Source of the DNA: Amphritea japonica ATCC BAA-1530
GTDB lineage: Bacteria > Pseudomonadota > Gammaproteobacteria > Pseudomonadales > Balneatricaceae
Direction of reading: 5' to 3'
Length of the DNA stretch: 64,000 nt
Assembly (NCBI RefSeq): GCF_016592435.1
Contig: NZ_AP014545.1
Coordinates: forward strand, 62,001 to 126,000
Positions 33,911-43,321 of this stretch are shown in pieces. Every line of letters starts with the position of its first letter. Within the stretch, counting starts at the first letter, position 1. Under the pieces are notes generated by a model. That model saw only the letters and a program-made list of their open reading frames with translations, did no database searches and had not been told where the DNA came from. A program made the translations under genes and the position numbers.

Positions 33911-35575
33911 TCATTCAAGCCCTTCGATGACACCGTTTTTGAGTAGTTGAATACCATTGGCGGCGGGCTCTTTTGGTAGTCCGGGCATACGCATGATCTT
34001 ACCGGTCAGGATGACCAGAAACCCCGCCCCTGCATTAATTTGAATCGACCTAACGGTCACTTCAAAGTCCCGTGGTCTGCCGTGTAGTTCCGGGTCATCT
34101 GACAGTGAGCTGGGGGCTTTGGCGATACACACTGGCAGATGAGTTAACCCAAGTTGTTGGACTAACTTGAGGTCTTTTTCGGCATCTTTTGTAAATGCGA
34201 CATCGTCTGCGCCATACATTGATTTGCAGACTGCCCGGACCTTCTCCAATACCGTTAAATCCAGATCATACAGCGGCTTAAAGGGTGCGTTCTGAGTCAC
34301 CGACCGGATGACCGCTTTGGCCAGTTCGATAGCCCCTTTACCACCATCGGCATGGTGGGTTGTTTCCGCAAAGGCGACATCATGCGCCGCGCAACGCTCT
34401 CGAATGATCGCTATTTCAGCATCGGTATCGGTGGCAAACCGATTCAGCGCTACGACGGGTTGTTTATTAAAAATCGCAACACTTTCAATGTGTTTATCCA
34501 GATTCCCCAGCCCTTGTTGTACCGCTACAAGATCTTCTGTTTCCAAATTGTTTTTCAATTTACCGCCGTGCATTTTCAATGCCCGTACGGTGGTGACCAA
34601 AACCACGGCATCAGGGTCCAGATTAGCTGTGCGGCACTTGATATCGAAGAACTTCTCGGCACCCAAATCAAAGCCGAAACCGGCTTCAGTGATAGTCCAG
34701 TCGGCGTATTGCATCGCCATTCGGGTGGCGATAACGCTATTACAACCATGGGCGATATTGGCGAAAGGGCCTCCATGAACAAAGGCTGGTGTGCCTTCAA
34801 AGCTTTGTACCAGGTTTGGTTGAAGCGCATCCCGCAGAAGGGCCATCATCGCGCCGGTAATTTTGAGCTGAGCAGCATAGACGGGTTCACTTGCGTAGGT
34901 ATAGCCAATTAGCGTGCGATCCAGGCGCCGCTTCAGGTCTTCAGCATCTTCAGCAAGGCAGAGCATCGCCATGACTTCAGAGGCGGCGGTAATATCGAAG
35001 CCTCCTTCCCGCGGAATCCCCTGCATTTTTCCGCCGAGGCCGAGGACAATGTTACGCAGACTTCGGTCGTTCATATCCATCACCCGTCGCCAGACGATCT
35101 GTCGGGGGTCGATACCCAGGTCATTGCCTTGATAGATGTGATTATCGATGGCGGCGGATACCAGATTATTAGCACTGGTGATGGCATGAAAATCACCGGT
35201 AAAGTGAAGATTGATCCGGTCGGCGGGCATTATCTGACTATAGCCTCCACCAGTCGCGCCCCCTTTCATGCCTAAACAAGGCCCGAGTGACGGCTCGCGT
35301 AGTGCCATACATACTGATTCATTCAACTGTGAAAATGCTTGAGCCAGCCCGATCGTTGTGGTGGTTTTACCTTCACCGGAGGGGGTCGGTGTCGTAGCAG
35401 AAACCAGAATTAGCTTGCCTGGCTTTTGTTTGTTCTGGGTTAGCGCTTTTAGGTCTATCTTGGCGATATCCCGACCAAAAGGGTGAAGGTGGTCACTATT
35501 TATGCCCAGTCTTTCACTGATTTCGGTGATAGGCAGGGGGCTGAACTGTAGAGCGATCTCGACATCTGTGGCCAT
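33911..35575 (-). CDS. fhs: formate--tetrahydrofolate ligase
   Basis: Cytosolic enzyme of 554 aa that joins formate to tetrahydrofolate with ATP to give 10-formyl-THF. ATP loop TPTPSGEGKTTTTIGLAQAF (about 62-81), then CLGMKGGATGGGYSQIMPADRINLHFTGDFHAI, NMALRE-like acceptor blocks and the C-terminal GAGFLVILTGKIMRMPGLPK. Full length. It feeds one-carbon units from formate into purine and glycine/serine metabolism. Stands alone between two unrelated units; no folD beside it. Confidence 0.97.
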   Translation of the reverse strand: MATDVEIALQFSPLPITEISERLGINSDHLHPFGRDIAKIDLKALTQNKQKPGKLILVSATTPTPSGEGKTTTTIGLAQAFSQLNESVCMALREPSLGPCLGMKGGATGGGYSQIMPADRINLHFTGDFHAITSANNLVSAAIDNHIYQGNDLGIDPRQIVWRRVMDMNDRSLRNIVLGLGGKMQGIPREGGFDITAASEVMAMLCLAEDAEDLKRRLDRTLIGYTYASEPVYAAQLKITGAMMALLRDALQPNLVQSFEGTPAFVHGGPFANIAHGCNSVIATRMAMQYADWTITEAGFGFDLGAEKFFDIKCRTANLDPDAVVLVTTVRALKMHGGKLKNNLETEDLVAVQQGLGNLDKHIESVAIFNKQPVVALNRFATDTDAEIAIIRERCAAHDVAFAETTHHADGGKGAIELAKAVIRSVTQNAPFKPLYDLDLTVLEKVRAVCKSMYGADDVAFTKDAEKDLKLVQQLGLTHLPVCIAKAPSSLSDDPELHGRPRDFEVTVRSIQINAGAGFLVILTGKIMRMPGLPKEPAANGIQLLKNGVIEGLE

Positions 35576-35689
35576 AACAGGCTCCTAAGTGATCAGTTAT
35601 TTCGCTACGATTCATTAAACATGGGAATAAACAGGGCCAGAGTCAATTTATTTAGTGATTTTATTCTCTGATGTTAAGTGCTTTAGCTG

Positions 35690-36886
35690 TTACGTTTGAT
35701 GGCTTAACGGTGCAGAGGCCAGCCCTGCGTGGTGTTGAATACGCTGGGCGACGATTAAGGCAATACTGCCGGTTAGCATTATTGCCAGCGTCAGCATCAG
35801 GCCGTTATTAAAGTTACCGTAGTACTCCGCCATATAGCCCACGATAGCGGGAGCGATGACCTGAGCAATACCGTAACTGAAGGTCAGCCGACTCATCGGT
35901 TTGGATGGGTTGTCAGGGAATAAACGGCCTACCATCGACAGCATCATACTGACGATGCCGATAAAACTGGCGCCATAGATCAGTGCGCTGAGGATGACGG
36001 CCGCTAAATCCTGACTAAGCAGTAGAATCAGAATGCTCAGGGCATTGAGGATGTAGGCAATAAACAGCGCTTGCCACTGGCCGGTGGTGTTGATGATTTT
36101 ATCCCATAGGGCGCTAGCGGGAGCGCAACTTATCCCGGCAACCAGCCAGATCATCCAGCCTTGTCCGGCTAATGCTTCGATGCTCTCGGCAATCGTAATC
36201 AGGAAGGTAGCGGAGATAACATAACCGGCCCCAGCGCAGAAGTAGGCAAGTTGTAGCACCGGCATAAAGCTTGAAGGAAGAGCGCTGTGTTTAGTGCAGT
36301 GTTTCGCCAGAGGCTGCTCAACACTAAAATCAGGCAGCCAGAACCATACGGGTATGATCAGCACTAAGGTCACGCCGCTATAAACCAGCCACTGCTGGTC
36401 CCAGCTGAATATATCTTTGATGATAACCGCAAGAATCGCCGTGATAACGATGCCGATGCCCAGGCCTGAAAAGAAGATGCCCAACTCCGCTTTATGGTTA
36501 CGTTTCATGAGCCAGTGCATCAGTAAACCACCGCCAAGCAACATACCGGCAGCGCTGCTCAAGCCCGACAGGTAACGCAACAGATACCAGACGGGCTCTA
36601 GTGTTGTCAGCGCCATTGCCATGCTGGTTAATACAGCGGTTATCAGTCCTATTTTGAACAGGCGGGCTTTTAACGCCAGGCTGTGGATAAAAGAGATCAG
36701 CAGTGCGCCACTGAGATACCCCGCGTAATTAGCGGCAGCCAGATAGCCAGCGACTGACTCACTCATGCCGGTGCCCCGGGCCATTTCCGGTATCATCGGC
36801 GTATAAGCAAAACGGGCGATGCCGATGGTGGCGACGACCCCTAGAACGCAGGTGAGTAGCATTCGGAATTTACTAATATCGGGCAT
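35690..36886 (-). CDS. YbfB/YjiJ-family MFS transporter
   Basis: Inner-membrane carrier of 398 aa with 12 predicted helices. The N-terminal LGVVATIGIARFAYTPMIPEMARGTGMSESVAGYLAA-type block (about 12-48) is characteristic of the YbfB/YjiJ family. Substrate unknown. Divergent from an AraC-type regulator across 101 bases, so the pair is probably regulator plus target. Confidence 0.9.
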   Translation of the reverse strand: MPDISKFRMLLTCVLGVVATIGIARFAYTPMIPEMARGTGMSESVAGYLAAANYAGYLSGALLISFIHSLALKARLFKIGLITAVLTSMAMALTTLEPVWYLLRYLSGLSSAAGMLLGGGLLMHWLMKRNHKAELGIFFSGLGIGIVITAILAVIIKDIFSWDQQWLVYSGVTLVLIIPVWFWLPDFSVEQPLAKHCTKHSALPSSFMPVLQLAYFCAGAGYVISATFLITIAESIEALAGQGWMIWLVAGISCAPASALWDKIINTTGQWQALFIAYILNALSILILLLSQDLAAVILSALIYGASFIGIVSMMLSMVGRLFPDNPSKPMSRLTFSYGIAQVIAPAIVGYMAEYYGNFNNGLMLTLAIMLTGSIALIVAQRIQHHAGLASAPLSHQT

Positions 36887-36987
36887 ACTCAGGTCTCAGG
36901 TTTGTGGAGATTTGTAGATTAACGGGTGAGGTGTTTGTTATCTTTCTATAAAATGACAAAATATATATAAAACCAGACAGATGGCTT

Positions 36988-37776
36988 ATGACATCCAACT
37001 CTACAAATGAACTCAGCCTGTTGGCGATGAAGTCTTTGCCCCGAGAGCTTTATGTACGACAGGAAGTGATGCCCGCAGGTCACTTTTTCCCGCCCCATCG
37101 ACATGATTGGCATCAGTTGTTGTACGCTGTTTCTGGTGTGCTGGTGGTGGATCTGATCGGTGAGCGATATTTTATCCCACCGGAACAAGCGATCTGGTTG
37201 CCCGGTGGTTGCCAGCACAGTGTATATAGCGGGTATGGTGCTGATCTGAAAAGCCTCTATATCGAATCCAGCTATCAGGGCCTCGCTGCAGATAGTGCTT
37301 CAGTGTTACAAATCACATCGTTAATGCGGGAGCTTATCCTGGCGGCGGCGGATATCGAGGTTGAGTATCCGTTACAAGGCTATGAGAATGATTTGGTGCA
37401 GTTGCTGCTCCAGTCTCTGAGCCGTTTGGAAAGGAATGACCAACACCTTCCCTGGCCGGTAAGCGGTGATCTGATTAGTCTTTGTAATCAACTCTATGAG
37501 CAGCCAGACAGCAGCGATACGTCTGAACAGTTAGCAGACTCGCTGGCAGTGTCGTTGCGGACACTGGACCGCCGCTTTCGCCGGGAAACCGGTATGTCAC
37601 TGAAACAGTGGCGCCAGCAGTTACGGTTGATGCAGGCGATAGAATTGTTGAATACGGGGCAGAATATTACCTCGATCGCCTTAGAGCTTGGCTATAGTTC
37701 CGCGTCTCCTTTTATCTATATGTTCAGGGAGAAATTTGGTATTAGTCCAGCGCAATACAGAAAGCACAGCCGGTAG
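36988..37776 (+). CDS. AraC-family regulator (cupin-HTH)
   Basis: Regulator of 262 aa. N-terminal cupin (about 25-110: FPPHRHDWHQLLYAVSGVLVVDL, WLPGGCQHSV) and C-terminal double HTH (about 165-260: LADSLAVSLRTLDRRFRRETG; ALELGYSSASPFIYMFREKFGISPAQYR). Divergent from the YbfB/YjiJ transporter, which it likely controls. Effector unknown. Confidence 0.93.
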   Translation: MTSNSTNELSLLAMKSLPRELYVRQEVMPAGHFFPPHRHDWHQLLYAVSGVLVVDLIGERYFIPPEQAIWLPGGCQHSVYSGYGADLKSLYIESSYQGLAADSASVLQITSLMRELILAAADIEVEYPLQGYENDLVQLLLQSLSRLERNDQHLPWPVSGDLISLCNQLYEQPDSSDTSEQLADSLAVSLRTLDRRFRRETGMSLKQWRQQLRLMQAIELLNTGQNITSIALELGYSSASPFIYMFREKFGISPAQYRKHSR

Positions 37777-37860
37777 GGAGTGAATGCATATCTCCAACAA
37801 TCGTCCTTGTGTTACTGTTTTAGCCGAATTATATAGCGTTAGTTTTTGAGGGATACTGAG

Positions 37861-38067
37861 TTGAAAAAGTTTGAGCTGAATCTGGATGCGGTTATTGTTA
37901 TCGTACTGCTGTTTGTTATATCGCTGGGTGTGAATTATGTTCTTTATCGTGCTTATTCAACAGAGGCTAAGGCGAATGTCAGGCTGGAAATTCAGGCTCA
38001 GGTTGATCAGCTGAATTTAGCGTCGATGCAGGCGTATATTGATAAACACCAAGCGTCTGAAAACTGA
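37861..38067 (+). CDS. small membrane-anchored peptide, unknown
   Basis: Peptide of 68 aa with one hydrophobic helix (about 10-29: DAVIVIVLLFVISLGVNYVL) and a charged, helical C-terminus (EAKANVRLEIQAQVDQLNL). The frame is open to a TTG at 37846, but the TTG at 37861 is preceded by GAGGGAT with normal spacing. Not recognised. It follows the AraC gene by 84 bases and converges on the AhpD-like gene. Confidence 0.6.
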   Translation: MKKFELNLDAVIVIVLLFVISLGVNYVLYRAYSTEAKANVRLEIQAQVDQLNLASMQAYIDKHQASEN

Positions 38068-38152
38068 CAGAGTCAGGTTATATTAGCAAAAGCTCTCTAG
38101 TTGCTTTGAAAGATCATGAACACGTCCATGTGCTACATTTCAATGGATCAGA

Positions 38153-38737
38153 TTAAGCCTTTGGCTCGCGTGCCATTGTGTAAAATTCCTTGTTGGCTTG
38201 CATGTTAGTCACGATAGCCATTCTATTGGATAATCCGAAGAAAGCCGTTATGCCCGTGATGTCTAAAATATCTTCGTCGTCATAGCCATGCGTTTTGAGC
38301 AGGTCATAATCTTCGCTTGCTATAAGTTCAGGAGAGCGTGAGAGTTTCAAAGCAAAGGTCAGCATCGCTTTTTGCTTTTCACTGATAGGCGCATGAAGAT
38401 AGTTAATGGCGATCTGATCCGCTAGCAACGGCGCTTTAGCGAAGACGCGAAGCAGAGCTCCATGCGCTACTACGCAGTACTGACAACCGTTAGCGGCACT
38501 GGTTGCAACGATAATCATCTCTTTTTCAGCCGGGCTTAGGGTACTGCCTTCGCGCTCCATAATGGCATCATGATAAATGAAGAAGGCTCTAAATTCGGCG
38601 GGTCGATGGGCCAGCGTTAAAAAAACGTTGGGGATAAAACGTGCTTTTTCCTGCACTTCCAGAATACGAGAGAGAATATCTTCGGGTAAAGAATCCAGGT
38701 CCGGAACAGGGTAGCGACTGATGGGTAATTGGCTCAT
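38153..38737 (-). CDS. peroxidase-related AhpD-like (carboxymuconolactone decarboxylase) protein
   Basis: Cytosolic protein of 194 aa. The redox-active C-x-x-C-x3-H motif of AhpD (NGCQYCVVAHGALL, about 83-96) is present, with the usual helical frame (SRYPVPDLDSLPEDI, FRAFFIYHDAIM, LSPAEKEMIIVATS). It belongs to the peroxidase-related branch (uncharacterised alkylhydroperoxidase-like proteins). Divergent from a GlxA-type regulator across a 108-base gap that holds a 14-base palindrome, so regulation by that protein is likely. Confidence 0.9.
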   Translation of the reverse strand: MSQLPISRYPVPDLDSLPEDILSRILEVQEKARFIPNVFLTLAHRPAEFRAFFIYHDAIMEREGSTLSPAEKEMIIVATSAANGCQYCVVAHGALLRVFAKAPLLADQIAINYLHAPISEKQKAMLTFALKLSRSPELIASEDYDLLKTHGYDDEDILDITGITAFFGLSNRMAIVTNMQANKEFYTMAREPKA

Positions 38738-38765
38738 TTATGATCACCTTTGGCTTCATTTTAAA

Positions 38766-38779
38766 TAACTCGTGAGTTA
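38766..38779. promoter_or_regulatory. palindrome between AhpD-like gene and GlxA-type regulator
   Basis: TAACTC-GT-GAGTTA: 6-base arms with a 2-base centre, 29 bases before the AhpD-like start codon. Candidate operator for the divergent regulator or for another factor. Confidence 0.4.
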
Positions 38780-38845
38780 GTCTACCTATCACTAGCGACA
38801 AAAATGAGACACAAAGCAGTCAATTAGCGTGCAAATTAGGACAAT

Positions 38846-39838
38846 ATGTATCAAATACTCGGATTAGCATTTGATGGATGCCAGGCCTCTGGTCTGAGCT
38901 CCCCCTTTGATGTGTTTAATGTTACCAATACGATATGGAAACAACAGCGCGGAGAAGAAAGCGATCTATACCATTGTCAGCTGGCATCGCTCACAGGGGA
39001 GCCTGTCACCTGCTCTAATGGCATGCGCTTGCTGATGGATTCTTCCTTAGAAGACGCCCCTCAGGCGGACTTAATTGTGGTGCCTGGTATTCATCACATG
39101 GATGCGAAATCGCTACTTAAGAATCTGAAACTTCTCGATAAAGAAATTAACTGGTTGCAGCGCAGAGTTGAGCAAGGAGCAGTGATCGCTGCTAATTGTA
39201 GCGGGGTTTTTTTATTGGCTGAAACTGGGGGGCTGGATGGGCAAGAGGCAACGACAGGCTGGTGGCTTGGCGGGCTTTTCCGAAGCCGTTATCCCGGGGT
39301 TAACCATCGAGCTGATCAGCTACTTGTAAACAATGAAGGAACATACTGTACCGGTTCAATGACTGCAAATCTGGGGGTTATGTTGCAGATTGTTGAGCAG
39401 CAGGTGGGTAGGCAGTTAGCCCAGAATGCAGCGCGGACTATGTTAATCGATGCCTCGAAAAGCTACGCGTCACCGTACTTGTTCATGCAGGAGCAAACGG
39501 ACCATCAAGACAGCCTGGTTCTGGCGGTTGAGAGTCAGTTACAAAGGGATATTTCTCAGAAGTTAAACATGGAAGCGTTGGCAAAGATGCATTCGGTCAG
39601 TTTGAGAACACTCTCGCGTCGGTTTAAAAAAGCTAATGGAATTAGTTTGTCCGACTACCATCAACGTATTCGACTTGAGCAAACTAAGTTGCTATTGGAG
39701 ACAACTAGTCTCAGTATCGAACAGATTGTCGAAAGAGTAGGTTATAGCAGCCAGAGCTCTCTACGCCGATTATTTAATAAAGAACTGGGGCTCTCCCCCA
39801 GCAATTATCGACTTCAGCATAAGCAAGAAGCTGGATAA
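38846..39838 (+). CDS. GlxA-type AraC regulator (DJ-1/PfpI + HTH)
   Basis: Regulator of 330 aa. N-terminal DJ-1/PfpI-like domain (about 1-185) with the nucleophile-elbow-like C in AANCSGVFLLAETG, then AraC HTH (about 235-325: MEALAKMHSVSLRTLSRRFKKANG; IEQIVERVGYSSQSSLRRLFNKELGLSPSNYR). Such GlxA-like proteins sense small amines or aldehyde-derived signals; the ligand here is unknown. Likely controls the AhpD-like gene next to it. Confidence 0.92.
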   Translation: MYQILGLAFDGCQASGLSSPFDVFNVTNTIWKQQRGEESDLYHCQLASLTGEPVTCSNGMRLLMDSSLEDAPQADLIVVPGIHHMDAKSLLKNLKLLDKEINWLQRRVEQGAVIAANCSGVFLLAETGGLDGQEATTGWWLGGLFRSRYPGVNHRADQLLVNNEGTYCTGSMTANLGVMLQIVEQQVGRQLAQNAARTMLIDASKSYASPYLFMQEQTDHQDSLVLAVESQLQRDISQKLNMEALAKMHSVSLRTLSRRFKKANGISLSDYHQRIRLEQTKLLLETTSLSIEQIVERVGYSSQSSLRRLFNKELGLSPSNYRLQHKQEAG

Positions 39839-39929
39839 TCCCAGCGCAGTTTTATTAAGTCGTGTACCTTCTTAAATATACTCAATTCTGAGAGGTCAAT
39901 TCAGAGCTTCGTTATAGCGAAGGCACTGG

Positions 39930-40838
39930 CTATGGGCTGTCCAGTTCGTTACAAACCTCGACTATCTGCTCACGTAACCATTGATGGGCCTTCGAGTGGT
40001 GGGTCATTTTGTTCCAGTAGAGGCATAGCTCAAAACGACTAGTGAAGGGCGGATCTTTAATCAACATAGGCCCGCCAATCAGCTTTGCTAAGCGTTCTGG
40101 CAGCGTCATCACCAGATCGGTGCTGGCGATGGTCGGGATGAAGTTAGAGATACTCGGCAGGCGTAGAGCGACATTTAAATTCACCCCTTGAAGCTCCGGG
40201 GTGTCTAAATAAGTGGGTTTCCAACCCCCCTCATAATGAATCTCTAAATGCTTAGCCTCTATATACTCATCACGCCCGATCTCTTGCCTGGCCAATGAAT
40301 GCTCTGCGGACATTAGACAAACATAGCGATCCTGAAAGAGCGCGCGTTTATAGAGAGCTTCGTAATCATGCATGACCGGCGAAAGCAGTAGATCGCACTG
40401 ACCGCGTTGCAGCTGCTGATGACCACTGACATGGGACTGAATGAATGTCATTCGGATATTGGGAGCTAAACGGCTGATTCGTTGCACCAAATTCGGAACG
40501 ATCACCTGTAATTCATACTGATTACAGGACAGCGTTATATCCAGCCTGGCACTTGCGGGCTCAAAGCTTTCTGGCTGGAGTAGCTCAGACATACCCCTGA
40601 GCAGGCTATCAATCTCAGGCATTATCTGATGACAGCGTTGAGTAGGGGACACGCCCCGGCCAGAGCGCACAAAAAGAGGGTCCTGCAGTGCTTCACGCAT
40701 TTGGTCGAGCGTATAGCTTACGGTTGGTTGATTCTGTCCAAGCTCAATGGCCGCCGCCGTCAGGGAACCCAGCTCATAGATAAGCTTTAGGGTCTTGAGA
40801 CTTTTGAAACTCAGCGCGCTGTAATCAAATTTTTCCAT
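39930..40838 (-). CDS. LysR-family regulator
   Basis: Regulator of 302 aa with N-terminal HTH (LKTLKLIYELGSLTAAAIEL, GQNQPTVSYTLDQMREAL) and effector domain. The HTH pattern (short lead, D-Y-S-A-L) resembles the NodD/SyrM-LeuO-like branch. The frame is open to 40922, but the ATG at 40838 gives the normal distance from start to HTH and leaves an 82-base promoter region before the divergent dioxygenase gene; the ATG at 40853 is an alternative. A dyad lies at 40870-40889. Confidence 0.88.
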   Translation of the reverse strand: MEKFDYSALSFKSLKTLKLIYELGSLTAAAIELGQNQPTVSYTLDQMREALQDPLFVRSGRGVSPTQRCHQIMPEIDSLLRGMSELLQPESFEPASARLDITLSCNQYELQVIVPNLVQRISRLAPNIRMTFIQSHVSGHQQLQRGQCDLLLSPVMHDYEALYKRALFQDRYVCLMSAEHSLARQEIGRDEYIEAKHLEIHYEGGWKPTYLDTPELQGVNLNVALRLPSISNFIPTIASTDLVMTLPERLAKLIGGPMLIKDPPFTSRFELCLYWNKMTHHSKAHQWLREQIVEVCNELDSP

Positions 40839-40869
40839 AATAGGTATCAGCATTATCGACTTAATCAAT

Positions 40870-40889
40870 ACTATTGTTAGCGCTATAGT
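40870..40889. promoter_or_regulatory. dyad in the LysR/dioxygenase intergenic region
   Basis: ACTAT and ATAGT arms separated by 10 bases, in the 82-base region shared by the two divergent genes. Fits a LysR-type binding site in size and place. Confidence 0.4.
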
Positions 40890-40920
40890 CGGGTCAACAA
40901 TAAATAAAAAGGAAGTCGAC

Positions 40921-41751
40921 ATGAGCCAGAGAGATCTAACAGAGGACGAGATTCGCCAGTATCAGCAAGATGGAGTTGTCTGTGTACGCAACGCTGTCGA
41001 CCCTGAGTGGGTGGAGAAATTGATTGCCTTCGGAAAACATCAGCTCGACAACCCTGGGGAGCTTTGTAATGACGCTAATCCAGGGGCTGAAAAGGGGCGC
41101 ATGTTTACCGACCGCTACCTTTGGCGTTCTAATGATCTGGTTTACCAATACGCCAAGAATTCTGGTTGCGCTCGTCTGTCAGCTCAAGCGATGCAGAGCC
41201 AAACCTCGCGTTTCTATTTTGATCATCTATTGATCAAGAAAGCAGAAACGGCGACCCCCACGCCCTGGCATCAGGATATACCCTACTGGCCATTCAGGGG
41301 TAAACAGATCGCATCGATCTGGCTGGCCCTGACGCCCGTAACGGTGGCAGGCAGCGGTCTGGAGTTCGTGAAAGGCTCGCATAAGGATGATGTGTTTTAC
41401 TTGCCTGAAGCCTTTGGTGCCTCAGGAGTTAAAAAGAATACCTGGACGGGCACAGGAGAGGGAATTCCTTGTCCGGATATCGAAGCTGCCCGTGAAGACT
41501 ACGACATTGCCGGTTTCGATCTTCAGCCTGGAGATGCGCTGCTGTTTTCGGCCTGGACCCTGCACGGTTCAGCAGGCAACCAGTCAACTACTCAGGATCG
41601 TATAGCATTCTCAACGCGCTGGTTGGGCGACGATGCAATCTGGGATCCCAGACCCGGTACTGACCCAAGTGTAAATCCGGAAGAGGTCCGTGTTAAGCCG
41701 GGCTGTTATCCAGCGGATAATGCCATATTTCCTGAGTTTTATACTGTTTAA
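40921..41751 (+). CDS. phytanoyl-CoA dioxygenase-family oxygenase
   Basis: Non-heme Fe(II)/2-oxoglutarate oxygenase of 276 aa. Iron ligands: H-Q-D in TPTPWHQDIPYWPFRG (about 114-129) and the distal His in LHGSAGN (about 217); Arg in DRIAFSTRW binds 2-oxoglutarate. It belongs to the PhyH family but lacks the features of ectoine hydroxylase or of the phosphonate enzyme PhnY that I would recognise; no phnZ is near. Ribosome site AAGGAAG. Divergent from a LysR gene that probably controls it. Substrate unknown. Confidence 0.9.
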   Translation: MSQRDLTEDEIRQYQQDGVVCVRNAVDPEWVEKLIAFGKHQLDNPGELCNDANPGAEKGRMFTDRYLWRSNDLVYQYAKNSGCARLSAQAMQSQTSRFYFDHLLIKKAETATPTPWHQDIPYWPFRGKQIASIWLALTPVTVAGSGLEFVKGSHKDDVFYLPEAFGASGVKKNTWTGTGEGIPCPDIEAAREDYDIAGFDLQPGDALLFSAWTLHGSAGNQSTTQDRIAFSTRWLGDDAIWDPRPGTDPSVNPEEVRVKPGCYPADNAIFPEFYTV

Positions 41752-41890
41752 GTGTTTGAATGAGGATGCTTGGGGGTAGTGAAAAAATCATTCTCTGAGA
41801 GAGGTGGTTAAGTCATCGATAGACAACTAATCGAACCCCCGGGCTAATTCTTATCAGCAGGCGTGAGGATGGCTTGCAACTTTGGCCTAC

Positions 41891-42568
41891 TTACCAGGGA
41901 ATGCTGCTACCGTCGTAATCAAAAAAACCTCTGCTCGTTTCAATACGAAGGGTAGGGTTAATCTGATCAACTATTTTTCGCATACCTGCAACGCTGGTTT
42001 CTAAGTCGATAGCTCCTTCTAGTCCTCCCATATCTGTTCTTACATGACCTGGATGCAGCAGCAGGCAACTGATTCCCTGAGCTTTATGGTCTTGCTCAAA
42101 ACAGCGCACGGCCATATTGAGTGCTGTCTTTGATGAGCGGTAGGCATACGCTCCGACCCCATTCCCCGCGAGTGAAGACATCTTGCTGGTAGTGAAAGCA
42201 ATTACTTTTCGTTGCGATAACATAACGTTCTCAGATAAGGCTTCTGCGATACGGATAGGGGCGATACAGTTGATTTCAAATGACCGTAGCCAGTCCAGGT
42301 TATCAACCTGTTCGAGGGGCTGATTTTTATCCAGATAGACACCTGCGTTATTCCAGACAATATCAATAGGAACGCCCGCAAGTGATTGTTGCAAAGCTTT
42401 AATTGAGTCCGCATCGGTCAGATCAAGCGGCAAGGATTCAGCACCTTTAATCAGGGATTCATCGGGCGTGCGGCTGGTGGCTAAGACACGCCATCCGTCT
42501 TTAACGTATGATCGCGCCAGGGCAAGTCCGATACCCCGGTTAGCACCGGTAATTAATATAGTTGGCAT
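41891..42568 (-). CDS. short-chain dehydrogenase/reductase
   Basis: NAD(P)-dependent enzyme of 225 aa. Cofactor motif TGANRGIGLALA (about 7-18), N-N-A-G at about 80-83, and catalytic Y-x3-K in YAYRSSKTALN with upstream Ser (FTTSKMSSLAG). Small compact SDR of the C-factor-like/unclassified type. Substrate unknown. Followed on the same strand, 117 bases before its start, by an unrelated gene end. Confidence 0.92.
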   Translation of the reverse strand: MPTILITGANRGIGLALARSYVKDGWRVLATSRTPDESLIKGAESLPLDLTDADSIKALQQSLAGVPIDIVWNNAGVYLDKNQPLEQVDNLDWLRSFEINCIAPIRIAEALSENVMLSQRKVIAFTTSKMSSLAGNGVGAYAYRSSKTALNMAVRCFEQDHKAQGISCLLLHPGHVRTDMGGLEGAIDLETSVAGMRKIVDQINPTLRIETSRGFFDYDGSSIPW

Positions 42569-42685
42569 CTGTTCCGGTTCCTTATCTGCAGAGAGTTGAG
42601 GGATTATCTAGGTTTTATTGCGTTAGAGTTAATGCTGTTTTAAAGGGGTTGTCAGTTCCTTAAATACGATTTTAATCCTGTGCAC

Positions 42686-43240
42686 TCAGAGGCATTCTTT
42701 CTGAAAAAGAGGCTGCAGCGTTTTGTACAAGAGTTCGATATCCGGCATCGTTGTTTTTAGCTCAGATGAGAGCGCCCAGGGATAAGGCAGAGTATCAAAC
42801 CAGCACAATATCTCAGTCTCTATGCCTTCAGGCAGGATCTGCATATCATCGATAGTGATCTTTAATTGACTGATCAGGCCTGAAGATTGCCCTTCGAAAC
42901 GCCAATGGTAGTCCCCATAACCCAGTCGTAATGATCCGCTTGATTTCTCTGTCATACAAACCAGCCAGCGGCAACTGAGGTGATTTTGGTGCTGATGTTG
43001 ATTAACCGAATTGGTGATACAGAGAGTGTAGATATTATCGTAGCTATTGTTGAAATCCTGAACCAGTGTACGGGTTATTTTATCCACACCTTGTACTTCA
43101 GCCGGAAACGATATGTTGTCGGTCTGCACATCCATTTTCAGCACTGCCTGCTCAGCAAATACTTTAGCCATAATGTGAGGCTTACTATTATCTTTAGCCT
43201 TTATATATTGGCTGATCAGGTTCTGATATCGCTTATTCAT
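42686..43240 (-). CDS. NTF2-like (SnoaL-type) hypothetical protein
   Basis: Protein of 184 aa. The N-terminus (NLISQYIKAKDNSKPHIMAKVFAEQAVLKMDV) and the pattern of alternating strands with helical start suggest an NTF2-like/SnoaL fold; no catalytic residues can be named. No signal peptide. Stands between the SDR and the UspA gene on the minus strand. Function unknown. Confidence 0.7.
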   Translation of the reverse strand: MNKRYQNLISQYIKAKDNSKPHIMAKVFAEQAVLKMDVQTDNISFPAEVQGVDKITRTLVQDFNNSYDNIYTLCITNSVNQHQHQNHLSCRWLVCMTEKSSGSLRLGYGDYHWRFEGQSSGLISQLKITIDDMQILPEGIETEILCWFDTLPYPWALSSELKTTMPDIELLYKTLQPLFQKECL

Positions 43241-43321
43241 AATGCTTCTTCAGTTATATTTGTATTACGTCTCAACAATCGATGGACCTTAGGTCCTGGC
43301 TCTTAGAAAATTAGGTAACTC

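Noticed and set aside
40921-41751. Ectoine hydroxylase or PhnY-type phosphonate enzyme
   Set aside because: No ectABC or phnZ nearby and the specific motifs are not recognisable; left as generic PhyH family.
43284-43296. GGACC-TTA-GGTCC hairpin after the UspA gene
   Set aside because: Short stem with no U-tract; cannot support a terminator call.
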